A DNA stretch of 16,641 nucleotides, from NCBI GenBank assembly GCA_029260335.1, contig JAJDDL010000402.1:1-16641 (forward strand), written 5' to 3'. Each line of letters starts with the position of its first letter. The stretch's first letter is position 1. The stretch comes from Phycisphaerales bacterium (GTDB lineage Bacteria > Planctomycetota > Phycisphaerae > Phycisphaerales > UBA1924). A program made the translations under genes and the position numbers. Below the pieces are notes generated by a model. That model had not been told where the DNA came from. It saw only the letters and a program-made list of their open reading frames with translations, and did not search any database. Below are positions 1 through 6,766 of the stretch, one piece after another.

Positions 1-20
1 TCGCGATAACCGGCGCGTGA

Positions 21-512
21 CACAACGAGATCGGTCGTGAGTACCAGGGCCTCGTCTGGCGCAAGGGCCAGCCCGTTGGTCTGCGCGAGTGGGGCGCACC
101 GGGCCCCGCGGCCTACGGCGCGAGCCAGGCCGATTACTCCCGCTACTACGCCAGAGTCGGCAACGTGGTCGTGAGCGCGAGCCCATGGATCCGCGTGAAC
201 GATCACGCAAGCTCGCAGCGCGTCGAGCACGCACGCCACACGTGGCTCCGGGAGCAGGGCTATACCGGCGGCACACGCGTGTTCCGCAATCCGCGCTTTA
301 GCGCCGCGTCGCACGCCAACGCTGCCCCGGACATGAGCGGATGGAACAAAGTCACGATCCAGGTGCCCAAGCGGCCTCGCTTTGAGGTTAACGCCGGGGA
401 GGTGAGCCAGCCCCGCACCGCACCCAAGGTCGTCGTGGCTCGCGCCGAGAGCTCACGCATCGTGGTGAGCCGTCCGGCAAAGAATGTGACGATCATCTCT
501 CGGGCGCACTGA
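21..512 (+). CDS. Unrecognised protein, C-terminal part; 5' end unclear
   Basis: An open frame runs from base 21 to the TGA at 510-512, and its third codon positions are strongly GC-rich from the first codons onward, so the coding region appears to reach back almost to the window edge. The same frame has a TGA at 18-20, and the only conventional starts are CTG at 81 and GTG at 165, the latter giving 115 residues. I do not recognise the product. It has no clear membrane segment. The middle is rich in Arg, Tyr and Ser, and the C-terminal third (roughly the last 50 residues) is basic and low in complexity, with Val/Arg/Pro runs. The gene lies about 50 nt upstream of xseA with no visible terminator. 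The real gene may begin outside the window, with a frameshift near 18-40, or it may use an internal start. Confidence 0.45.
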   Translation, partial: HNEIGREYQGLVWRKGQPVGLREWGAPGPAAYGASQADYSRYYARVGNVVVSASPWIRVNDHASSQRVEHARHTWLREQGYTGGTRVFRNPRFSAASHANAAPDMSGWNKVTIQVPKRPRFEVNAGEVSQPRTAPKVVVARAESSRIVVSRPAKNVTIISRAH

Positions 513-551
513 GCGACCAGAGACATGCAAACCACGGCGGCCCGCCTCGCG

Positions 552-557
552 TACCCT
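552..557 (+). promoter_or_regulatory. Candidate -10 box (TACCCT) for leaderless xseA
   Basis: TACCCT is followed by exactly 6 nt and then the in-frame GTG at 564. The same geometry appears before several other genes in this window. No -35 box is evident, so this rests on pattern and spacing only. Confidence 0.3.
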
Positions 558-563
558 GCGAGC

Positions 564-2066
564 GTGGGCCGCCTTCCGTTTGATCCCGGCAAGATGGCGA
601 GCAAGAAGGCTCGCGACGACCGACCGCTGTCGGTGAGCGAACTCGCCGCCCGCGTGGATAGCACGCTCAAGCGCGGCATGGGCGAGCCCGTCCGAGTCGT
701 GGGGGAGATCTCGGGGTTTCGCGATCGGACCCACTGGTATTTCGATCTCAAGGACGCGGGGGCGGTGATCGGGTGCGTGATCTTCGCTTCTTCAGCTCGG
801 CGACTGAGCATCCGCCCGGCCGATGGACAAGAGGTCGTCGCTCGCGGCAGGATCGAGTTCTGGGCCAAGGGCGGCAAGCTCTCGCTTCTGTGCGATTCGC
901 TCGAGCCGGTGGGCGAGGGGGCACTCGATCAGGCGTTTCGCCAGCTGTGTGCGGAGCTGCGCGGGCTTGGCTGGTTTGAGCAGAGTGCCAAGAAGCCGAT
1001 CCCAGGCTTTGCCAAGCGGGTCGCGGTCGTGACGAGTGAGACCGGGGCGGCTCTGCAGGACGTGCTGGATACCGCCGGCAAGCGATGCCCGGCGATCGAT
1101 ATCACTGTGATTGATGTGCGCGTGCAGGGACAAGCCGCCGCGGGCGAGATCGCGCGGGCCATTCAGTTGCTCGATTCGCGACCGGGAGCGTTCGAAGCGA
1201 TCATTCTGACGCGTGGTGGGGGATCAAAGGAAGACTTGTGGGCGTTCAACGAGCGAGAGGTGGCGCAGGCTATTCACGTGTGCTCGATTCCGATTGTCGC
1301 CGCGATCGGGCATGAGTCTGATACGACGATCGCCGAGCTTGTGGCCGATTTGCGTTGCGCGACGCCGACGCAGGCCGCGATGGCGGTGTTTCCGGATCGC
1401 GAGGCTCTTGGCCGGCAGATCGACAGCATGCAGCGCCGGATGCAGGCGGATATACGCCGAAGGCTGGAGTTGGCACGCCGGCGAGTGGGACAAGCCGAGC
1501 AAAGGCCTTGGATGCGCGACCCGCGTCGGCTTCTGGATCCGATCGCCGACAAGCTGATTGGGCGCGAGAGGACGCTCCGACGAGAGATGCAGTTACGGCT
1601 TCAGTCAGCGAGAGCAAGGCTGGACCGGCTGGCAGTGCAACTGGATGCGCATCGGCCGGCGGTAGTGCATGCACGTCTTCGAGCACGGGTCGAGGCTCGC
1701 CAGGTCGCGTTGGGCACGGTTCTTGCGAAACGTCTTGGCGAGCACAAATGGCGGATCGCGAGTGCCGAGCGAGAGCTAGAGGCCATCTCGCCCCATCGCG
1801 TGCTCGAGCGGGGTTTCTCCTGGACGACGGGCACGGATGGAATGCTTGTGCGATCGGCGGCCCAGGTTTCGCCGGGAGATGTCATCGAGACGAGGCTGGC
1901 CGACGGCAGTATCGCCTCGAAGGTGACCGACGCGGTGAGCCAGGCAGAAACGTCCAAGAAAGCCGTCAGAACCAAGAAAGCTCCGAACGACCGCAGAGGT
2001 TCGAAGAGTGCTTCCAAGGCCCAGAGTGAATCCAATCCTGGGCCGGACCAGATGGACCTGTTCTGA
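564..2066 (+). CDS. xseA: Exodeoxyribonuclease VII large subunit
   Basis: This is the catalytic subunit of exonuclease VII, a cytoplasmic single-strand-specific nuclease that works with XseB in repair. From a GTG start the protein has 500 residues. An N-terminal OB-fold (about 22-117, including VGEISGF and HWYFDLKD) is followed by the catalytic domain, with TSETGAALQD near 157-166, GGGSKEDLWAFNE near 218-230 and IGHESDTTIAELVADLR near 248-264. H250 and D253 correspond to essential E. coli H238 and D241. A long basic helical region follows, then the conserved ISPHRVLERGFSW segment near 408. The protein is longer than the E. coli one (456 residues) because of a disordered Lys/Ser-rich tail of about 45 residues ending in QMDLF. 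Other possible starts are ATG 525 and ATG 594; the family N-terminus would tolerate 564 or 594. xseB begins 19 nt downstream. Confidence 0.95.
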   Translation: MGRLPFDPGKMASKKARDDRPLSVSELAARVDSTLKRGMGEPVRVVGEISGFRDRTHWYFDLKDAGAVIGCVIFASSARRLSIRPADGQEVVARGRIEFWAKGGKLSLLCDSLEPVGEGALDQAFRQLCAELRGLGWFEQSAKKPIPGFAKRVAVVTSETGAALQDVLDTAGKRCPAIDITVIDVRVQGQAAAGEIARAIQLLDSRPGAFEAIILTRGGGSKEDLWAFNEREVAQAIHVCSIPIVAAIGHESDTTIAELVADLRCATPTQAAMAVFPDREALGRQIDSMQRRMQADIRRRLELARRRVGQAEQRPWMRDPRRLLDPIADKLIGRERTLRREMQLRLQSARARLDRLAVQLDAHRPAVVHARLRARVEARQVALGTVLAKRLGEHKWRIASAERELEAISPHRVLERGFSWTTGTDGMLVRSAAQVSPGDVIETRLADGSIASKVTDAVSQAETSKKAVRTKKAPNDRRGSKSASKAQSESNPGPDQMDLF

Positions 2067-2075
2067 GTAGCCGGC

Positions 2076-2081
2076 TACCTT
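2076..2081 (+). promoter_or_regulatory. Candidate -10 box (TACCTT) before xseB
   Basis: GGCTACCTT lies in the 19-nt xseA-xseB gap. The hexamer ends 7 nt before the second of two consecutive ATG codons (2089). It may allow xseB to be transcribed independently of xseA. Support is weak and comes from spacing alone. Confidence 0.25.
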
Positions 2082-2085
2082 CCGC

Positions 2086-2367
2086 ATGATGACCAAGGCC
2101 CTCAAACCCACCGACGCGAGCAAACTCGGCTTCGAAGAAGCGATGGGCCTCGTCGAGCGGATCATCGAGCGGATCGAGTCGGGCGAGGCGGGGTTGGAGG
2201 AGTCGATCAAGGAGTATGAGGCCGGTGCCGGGCTCCTCAAGCGTTGCCGGGAGATCTTGGATCAGGCCGAGCAACGGGTCGCGAAGCTGGATCTGGGATC
2301 GCTGGAGGGCGATAGGGGGAGCGGCTCAACTGGGGGCGGGCAAGGGCCCGATGATGGGGATTCCTGA
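2086..2367 (+). CDS. xseB: Exodeoxyribonuclease VII small subunit
   Basis: This is the small regulatory subunit that binds the helical region of XseA, several copies per large subunit. The 93-residue protein matches the family in length and has the typical two-helix core: FEEAMGLVERIIERIESGE (about 16-34), then LEESIKEYEAGAGLLKRCREILDQAEQRVAKLDL (about 37-70). The last 20 residues are a Gly/Asp/Ser-rich tail outside the conserved domain. Two ATG codons stand in tandem at 2086 and 2089, and either could be used. The gene follows xseA by 19 nt and precedes the prepilin peptidase by 12 nt, so the three are probably co-transcribed. Confidence 0.93.
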   Translation: MMTKALKPTDASKLGFEEAMGLVERIIERIESGEAGLEESIKEYEAGAGLLKRCREILDQAEQRVAKLDLGSLEGDRGSGSTGGGQGPDDGDS

Positions 2368-2379
2368 GCGAGGGCCCAT

Positions 2380-4107
2380 TTGCCGGCATACGAGATGATG
2401 AATTTGGGAGCGGAGTTGGTCAAACTCCTGTTCGTGTTCAGCTTGGGCGCGTGCATCGGCTCATTGACCAATGTCTTGGTGTACCGGATGCCGTTGGGGC
2501 TCAGTGTCGTGACGCCGAGCTCGCGTTGCCCCAAATGCGAGACCAAGCTTCGATGGAATGACAACATCCCGGTTCTGGGTTGGCTCTTCTTGCGCGGTCG
2601 CTGTCGGTACTGCAAAGTGCGGATCTCGCCTGAGTATCCGATTGTGGAGTTGATTGGCGGCTTGCTGTTTGCGCTGCCGTTCTTCCTGTTCTACACCATT
2701 CTCGACTTGCCCGCCAGTTGGGGCACCGAATGGCTCGGCGTAGATTGGGCGACGCTCGCCCCGGAGTGGTCTCGAAACCCGATCGGGGTCGCTCGTTCGT
2801 GGCCGATTTTCCTGGTGATGCTAACGCTCCTGGGTTGTCTGCTTCCGGCGACCATCATCGACGCTCGCACGTTCATGATCCCGCTGATTCTGACATGGAT
2901 CCCGGCGGTAACAGCGGTTCTCGTGCTCCCGGCGACGGCGTACTGGCACCAGACGCTCATGGCCTCGGGCAGGCGGGCGTTTGCGTTTGCCGATGGATGG
3001 ACGTGGGCGATCGCCTCGCCCGGACCGGCGGGATGGCAATGGGTGGGTGGAGCGATCGGCGCAACAATCGGACTTGGCGCGAGCCTGATTGCCATGAAGG
3101 CCGGGTTGCTTAAGCAGAGCTTTGCGGACTACGACGAGTGGGAGAAGAAGGCGCTCGCAGAAGAAGAGACGGCGGAAGGCCCCAAGTCCGCGAGTGAACA
3201 AGGGAAGAGCGACTCGTCGAACGACGATGAGGCGTCCAACGAATCGGCAGTCTCAGGGACGTCGGACGGCGAGACTGACACTTCCGATGAAGGGGACAAC
3301 GCGACAGAGTCATCGGGCGAAGTTCAAGAAGCCGGGGAAGCTGACTTGGGCGAGGAGTGGGTTCCCGGCCGATGGATTGCAACGGTGGCGATCGTTTTGG
3401 TCTGCGCGGTCGTGGGAGGCATCATCGCTCGCATGCTCGGCACGATTCAGTTCGGTGGTGTCGCGGCGGGGTTCCTGGTTGGGCCGCTGGTCGCCGGAGT
3501 TGTCGAACGCCTTCGAACCAAGGGAGCGACAGAGCAAGAAGAGGCATCGCCCGCGACCATGTGGCTGGCCTATCCGCACGCTCGACGGGAGACGATCCGG
3601 GAACTCGCGTTCCTGGGCATGCCCGCGCTGCTTGGGCTTGGCGGATGGATGCTGGCGACGCGGCTGGCCGGTCCTTGGACAACTGATCCGACAACCTTTC
3701 AACAAGTGCCGGCCCACGCAGTGCCGCTCTGGTTGGACGTGTTGGGCGGCGTGCTCGTCGGCTATCTGGTCGGCGGCGGCGTGGTTTGGGCGGTGCGAAT
3801 CCTCGGCACACTCAGCTTTGGCAAGGAAGCGATGGGATTAGGGGATGTCCACCTGATGGCAGGCGTTGGCGCTTGTCTCGGCTGGGTCGATCCGACCCTG
3901 GCGTTCTTTCTCGCGGCCTTCGTGGCGATCTACATGACCATCGTGGCCCTTGTTTGGGCGGGTGAAGGGCGAAGGGCGATGCCGTTTGGCCCGGCCCTGG
4001 TCGTCGCGACCCTGCTCATCTACGGGGGCAAGACCGGGGTCGAAGCAGGGATCAATGCCTGGCTCGGGCGAACGCCTCAGAATCACAACATGATCGATCT
4101 GCCCTGA
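2380..4107 (+). CDS. A24 prepilin peptidase/methyltransferase with large central insertion
   Basis: This inner-membrane enzyme of the PilD/GspO family cleaves the leader of type IV pilin-like or type II secretion pseudopilin precursors and N-methylates the new N-terminus. The N-terminal domain has the family's paired cysteines C50-P-K-C53 and C75-R-Y-C78 after a first membrane helix (about 11-34). The two catalytic aspartates are D161 in IIDARTFMIP and D489 in GLGD. At 575 residues it is about twice the usual 250-290. The excess is an insertion between the aspartates (about 200-450) containing extra membrane helices and a very acidic Ser/Glu/Asp-rich stretch (about 250-327). The TTG at 2380 is preceded by GAGCGAGGG, but the ATG pair at 2395/2398 could be the true start. 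No pilin or secretion genes lie nearby. Confidence 0.9.
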   Translation: MPAYEMMNLGAELVKLLFVFSLGACIGSLTNVLVYRMPLGLSVVTPSSRCPKCETKLRWNDNIPVLGWLFLRGRCRYCKVRISPEYPIVELIGGLLFALPFFLFYTILDLPASWGTEWLGVDWATLAPEWSRNPIGVARSWPIFLVMLTLLGCLLPATIIDARTFMIPLILTWIPAVTAVLVLPATAYWHQTLMASGRRAFAFADGWTWAIASPGPAGWQWVGGAIGATIGLGASLIAMKAGLLKQSFADYDEWEKKALAEEETAEGPKSASEQGKSDSSNDDEASNESAVSGTSDGETDTSDEGDNATESSGEVQEAGEADLGEEWVPGRWIATVAIVLVCAVVGGIIARMLGTIQFGGVAAGFLVGPLVAGVVERLRTKGATEQEEASPATMWLAYPHARRETIRELAFLGMPALLGLGGWMLATRLAGPWTTDPTTFQQVPAHAVPLWLDVLGGVLVGYLVGGGVVWAVRILGTLSFGKEAMGLGDVHLMAGVGACLGWVDPTLAFFLAAFVAIYMTIVALVWAGEGRRAMPFGPALVVATLLIYGGKTGVEAGINAWLGRTPQNHNMIDLP

Positions 4108-4135
4108 TCGGGCTACCTGCGAGGCCCAACTCTGC

Positions 4136-4141
4136 TACATT
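4136..4141 (+). promoter_or_regulatory. Candidate -10 box (TACATT) for the OmpA-like lipoprotein gene
   Basis: GCTACATT lies 54 nt upstream of the ATG, which would leave a leader of roughly 48 nt containing the ribosome binding site GGAGG (4183-4187). No convincing -35 hexamer is seen. Confidence 0.35.
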
Positions 4142-4195
4142 AGTCGCTGGTCGGCGGAGCCGAGCCTGCGCCCAAAATGCATGGAGGCATGACGG

Positions 4196-4876
4196 ATGGA
4201 TCTCAAGAATAAGACGTTTGCGCGATGCGCTTTGGCCCTGGTGACCGCGGGTGTCCTGCTCGGCGGATGTAACAGCGCCAGCAGATCAAAGTACAATCTC
4301 GCGCTCCAGGAAAACCAGGAGCTTCGCCAGCGGGTCGTCGCACTGCAATCGGCCAAGGAAGCCAGCGATGAGCGGGCGGTCGCCGCCCAGCGCGAGGCCG
4401 ACGAGTTGGCCCAGGCGCTGCGCGATGCCCAGACCGAACTGGATACACAGCCCGCGGGCGGCGGTGGCGGCGGACTCGGTTTGGGCTCGATGGGGGAAGG
4501 CATCTCGGTCTCCTCGCGAGGCAGTGATGTTGTCGTGACGGTTGCGGGTGATGTGCTGTTCGACTCGGGCAAGGCGACGCTTAAGGACAGCGCCAAGCGG
4601 GACCTCAACCGACTGACCCGCACGATAAACGAGCGATTCCCCAACAACGCGATTCGCGTCGAGGGCTATACCGACTCTGATCCGATCAAGAAGAGCGGCT
4701 GGAAGTCCAACGAGCACCTAAGTGCCGAGCGGGCCCTGGCCGTCGAGCGGGCGCTGGTCTCAGGCGGCATCAGCAATAGCCGCGTGTATTCCGCGGCGTT
4801 CGGCCCGGCCCGGGCAAAGAACAGCAAGAAGGACAGCCGCCGAGTCGAGATCGTGGTCTTGGCACCTGGTTTCTGA
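4196..4876 (+). CDS. OmpA/Pal-family peptidoglycan-binding lipoprotein
   Basis: This is a predicted lipoprotein tethering the outer membrane to peptidoglycan. The 226-residue protein has a signal peptide ending in the lipobox LLGGC, with acylated C25. A predicted coiled coil follows (about 33-83, rich in Glu, Gln, Arg and Ala), then a Gly-rich hinge (88-98) and a C-terminal OmpA domain (about 103-226). That domain shows FDSG (122-125), GYTDSDP (157-163) and LSAERALAV (175-183). D160 and R179 sit where Pal and OmpA bind diaminopimelate. The start is fixed by GGAGG 8 nt upstream. The gene is a single transcription unit with its own terminator. It resembles Pal, but no tol genes are in view, so I do not assign that name. 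Confidence 0.88.
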   Translation: MDLKNKTFARCALALVTAGVLLGGCNSASRSKYNLALQENQELRQRVVALQSAKEASDERAVAAQREADELAQALRDAQTELDTQPAGGGGGGLGLGSMGEGISVSSRGSDVVVTVAGDVLFDSGKATLKDSAKRDLNRLTRTINERFPNNAIRVEGYTDSDPIKKSGWKSNEHLSAERALAVERALVSGGISNSRVYSAAFGPARAKNSKKDSRRVEIVVLAPGF

Positions 4877-4919
4877 TTCCACATCAGGCCAAGGTCGCTA
4901 GCACTCCATCGAGAGCCCC

Positions 4920-4944
4920 AACCCCGTGATTGCGGGGTTTTTTT
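4920..4944 (+). terminator. Intrinsic terminator after the lipoprotein gene
   Basis: A perfect 7-bp stem (AACCCCG paired with CGGGGTT, arms 4920-4926 and 4933-4939) has a 6-nt loop and runs into seven consecutive T residues (4938-4944). It lies 44 nt after the stop codon. This is the clearest rho-independent terminator in the window. Confidence 0.92.
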
Positions 4945-5060
4945 CTTGGACCTGCATCGGATGTGAATCTGGTTGTGCAGAAACTCGAAGTCCAGGCCAT
5001 CGGTGGGCGTGAGGCTCGCTCACCTTCACAGTCAGAACAGTTGAGAAGTACCCCATTTGG

Positions 5061-5068
5061 GGAAGGAG
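5061..5068 (+). promoter_or_regulatory. Strong Shine-Dalgarno (GGAAGGAG) fixing the FAS1 gene start
   Basis: GGAAGGAG ends 6 nt before the ATG at 5075. It therefore selects that codon over the in-frame TTG at 5057, which lies upstream of the site. Its first two bases also belong to a small hairpin, CCCC-ATTT-GGGG (5051-5062), that could partly mask it. Confidence 0.8.
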
Positions 5069-5074
5069 TTTTCC

Positions 5075-6037
5075 ATGCGTAGAAGTCATGCGATCGTGTT
5101 GGTGTCCGGTGGTCTGCTTGCCGCGGGTGCGGTTGCGGCGATGAGCGTGGACCGTGGTCCGGGCTCACAGACCTGCTCGAGCGACTCGACGCTCACGATG
5201 AACGTCACCGAGGCCGGCCCCGACATCGTCGACACGGCGGTCGCCGCCGGTGAGTTCAAGACGCTCGTGACGGCGGTCCAAGCCGCGGACCTGGTTGGCG
5301 CCCTCAAGAGCCCGGGCCCGTTCACGGTCTTTGCACCGAACGACGCGGCGTTCGGCAAGGTGCCCTCGAGCGCCATCCAGAACCTGCTCAAGCCCCAGAA
5401 CAAGGCTGACCTGCAGGGCCTGCTCACCTACCACGTCGTCGCTGGCGAGTTCATGGCCGGGGATGTGATCAACAAGTCGAGCATGACCACCCTCAACGGC
5501 CAGCGGCTCGATATCGCAGTCCGCGATGGCAAGGTCTTCGTCGACGGCGCTCAGGTCATCGCGACCAACATCGAGTGCGAGAACGGTGTGATCCATGTCA
5601 TCGACTCGGTCGTTATGCCCAAGGGAGACAACATCGTCACCACCGCCCAGAGCGCTGGTCAGTTTGAAACGCTGATCGCAGCGGCAAAGGCCGCCGGGCT
5701 TGCCGGGGCGTTGAGCGGCGATGGCCCGCTCACGGTCTTCGCCCCGACCGATGAGGCGTTCGCGGCCCTGCCCGCGGGCACCGTCGAGACGCTGCTCCGC
5801 CCGGAGAATCGCGGCAAGCTGGCGGAGATCCTCAAGTACCACGTTGTTGCCGGTCGGGTGTTCTCGAGCGACGCGTTGAGTGCGCAGTCCGCTGAGACGC
5901 TTCAGGGCCAGCGGGTCCGCATCGGGCTCGAGAACGGCCAGCTTCGCGTGAATGGCGCGAACATCATCATGAATGACATCGAGGCGAGCAACGGCGTGAT
6001 CCACGTGATCGATCGCGTCATCCTGCCCACCTCCTAA
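5075..6037 (+). CDS. Secreted protein with two fasciclin (FAS1) domains
   Basis: FAS1 domains are extracellular adhesion modules, found for example in mycobacterial MPT70/MPT83 and eukaryotic fasciclin. The 320-residue protein starts with a signal peptide (MRRSH, then a hydrophobic stretch 7-22, no lipobox), so it is probably periplasmic or exported. Domain 1 (about 48-183) has TVFAPNDAAF (84-93), a YH pair (119-120) and NGVIHVIDSVVMP (170-182). Domain 2 (about 187-320) repeats these as TVFAPTDEAF (220-229), YH (255-256) and NGVIHVIDRVILP (306-318). The two halves are clearly an internal duplication and there is nothing else in the protein. The gene is flanked by terminator-like hairpins on both sides and is followed by an ECF sigma/anti-sigma pair that may control it. 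Confidence 0.92.
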   Translation: MRRSHAIVLVSGGLLAAGAVAAMSVDRGPGSQTCSSDSTLTMNVTEAGPDIVDTAVAAGEFKTLVTAVQAADLVGALKSPGPFTVFAPNDAAFGKVPSSAIQNLLKPQNKADLQGLLTYHVVAGEFMAGDVINKSSMTTLNGQRLDIAVRDGKVFVDGAQVIATNIECENGVIHVIDSVVMPKGDNIVTTAQSAGQFETLIAAAKAAGLAGALSGDGPLTVFAPTDEAFAALPAGTVETLLRPENRGKLAEILKYHVVAGRVFSSDALSAQSAETLQGQRVRIGLENGQLRVNGANIIMNDIEASNGVIHVIDRVILPTS

Positions 6038-6054
6038 CGAGCCCCCATTCGCAC

Positions 6055-6088
6055 GGCGTCGCCGCCTTCGTCGGTGGCGGCGCCCTTT
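6055..6088 (+). terminator. GC-rich hairpin, probable terminator after the FAS1 gene
   Basis: A 12-bp stem with two G-T wobbles pairs 6055-6066 with 6073-6084 around the 6-nt loop TTCGTC and is followed by CTTT. It lies 18 nt after the FAS1 stop. The T-tract is short, so termination may be partial, but it does separate FAS1 from the sigma factor unit. Confidence 0.65.
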
Positions 6089-6166
6089 CAGATGTTTGCC
6101 GAATCTTCCAATTTTGCGGGCGGTACCGCATCCACAAGTACCGTCGGGGGCCACGCGAGCCACGGC

Positions 6167-6172
6167 TATGAT
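6167..6172 (+). promoter_or_regulatory. Candidate -10 box (TATGAT) before the ECF sigma gene
   Basis: TATGAT matches the housekeeping -10 consensus at five of six positions and lies 6 nt before the tandem GTG codons at 6179 and 6182. That spacing would give a leaderless transcript. A GGAGG overlaps the gap (6173-6177), so a start at 6182 with a short leader is also possible. No -35 box is evident. Confidence 0.4.
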
Positions 6173-6178
6173 GGAGGC

Positions 6179-6766
6179 GTGGTGAGTAAAGCTTCTTCCC
6201 AGCAACCGGCTGGCGCTGATCGGAGCGCCGAGGATCCCATTCTGCCCAGGGTCGCCGCTGGCGATCGTGGGGCGATGCGGATGTGTCTTGATCGTTTCGG
6301 GGGCTTGGTCTGGTCGCTTGCGAGGCGGCAGTTGGCTTCACCTGCAGAGGTCGAGGACGCCGTGCAAGATATTTTTCTTGATGTTTGGAAGAGTGCCGCC
6401 CGATTCGACGGGAGCGTCGCCTCGGAGGTCACGTTTGTCGCGATGATCGCCCGTCGACGGTTGATCGATCGTCTCAGGCGCGTCTCGGGCTCGCGGGAAA
6501 AGACTGTTCTCGAGGACACCACGCCGCCGGCGGCGCCTCGTGATGCGGTTGCCGTCGATCAGTCCGACGATGTCAGCGCGGCCGTCGAAGCATTTGCCAA
6601 GCTCAGTGAGGACCAGCAGCGTGTCTTGCGGCTTTCCATACAGCAAGGCCTGAGCCACGAGCGGATTGCCGGCGTGACCGGGATGCCCTTAGGCACGGTC
6701 AAGACCCATGCCCGGCGCGGACTCATGCGATTGAGAGAGCTTGCCGGGGCCGGAGGTGAATCATGA
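6179..6766 (+). CDS. ECF-family RNA polymerase sigma factor
   Basis: This alternative sigma factor should direct RNA polymerase to a small regulon when released from its anti-sigma partner. From GTG 6179 it has 195 residues, typical for the group. Region 2 includes DAVQDIFLDVW (about 60-70), followed by MIARRRLIDRLRR (about 89-101) from the DNA-melting part. A Pro/Asp-rich linker (about 111-133) leads to region 4 (about 142-186) with LSEDQQRVLRLSI and the helix-turn-helix segment HERIAGVTGMPLGTVKTHARRGLMRLR. Pairing with an RskA-like protein and the region 4 wording suggest the SigK/RpoE-like ECF group. The frame is open back to 6074, but that part overlaps the upstream hairpin and is unlikely to be translated. 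Its stop overlaps the next start as ATGA, implying translational coupling. Confidence 0.9.
   Translation: MVSKASSQQPAGADRSAEDPILPRVAAGDRGAMRMCLDRFGGLVWSLARRQLASPAEVEDAVQDIFLDVWKSAARFDGSVASEVTFVAMIARRRLIDRLRRVSGSREKTVLEDTTPPAAPRDAVAVDQSDDVSAAVEAFAKLSEDQQRVLRLSIQQGLSHERIAGVTGMPLGTVKTHARRGLMRLRELAGAGGES

Noticed and set aside
6099..6104. CCGAAT, resembling the -10 element reported for mycobacterial SigK
   Set aside because: No matching -35 element lies at the right distance, and no copy with a partner was found upstream of the FAS1 gene. A single hexamer is expected by chance.
6074..6178. N-terminal extension of the ECF sigma factor
   Set aside because: It would begin inside the hairpin after FAS1 and adds low-complexity residues upstream of the sigma domain. 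The tandem GTG at 6179/6182 fits the promoter and family length.
5165..6205. 346-codon minus-strand open frame
   Set aside because: It lies antisense to the FAS1 gene and shows no recognisable domain. In GC-rich coding sequence such antisense frames are common.
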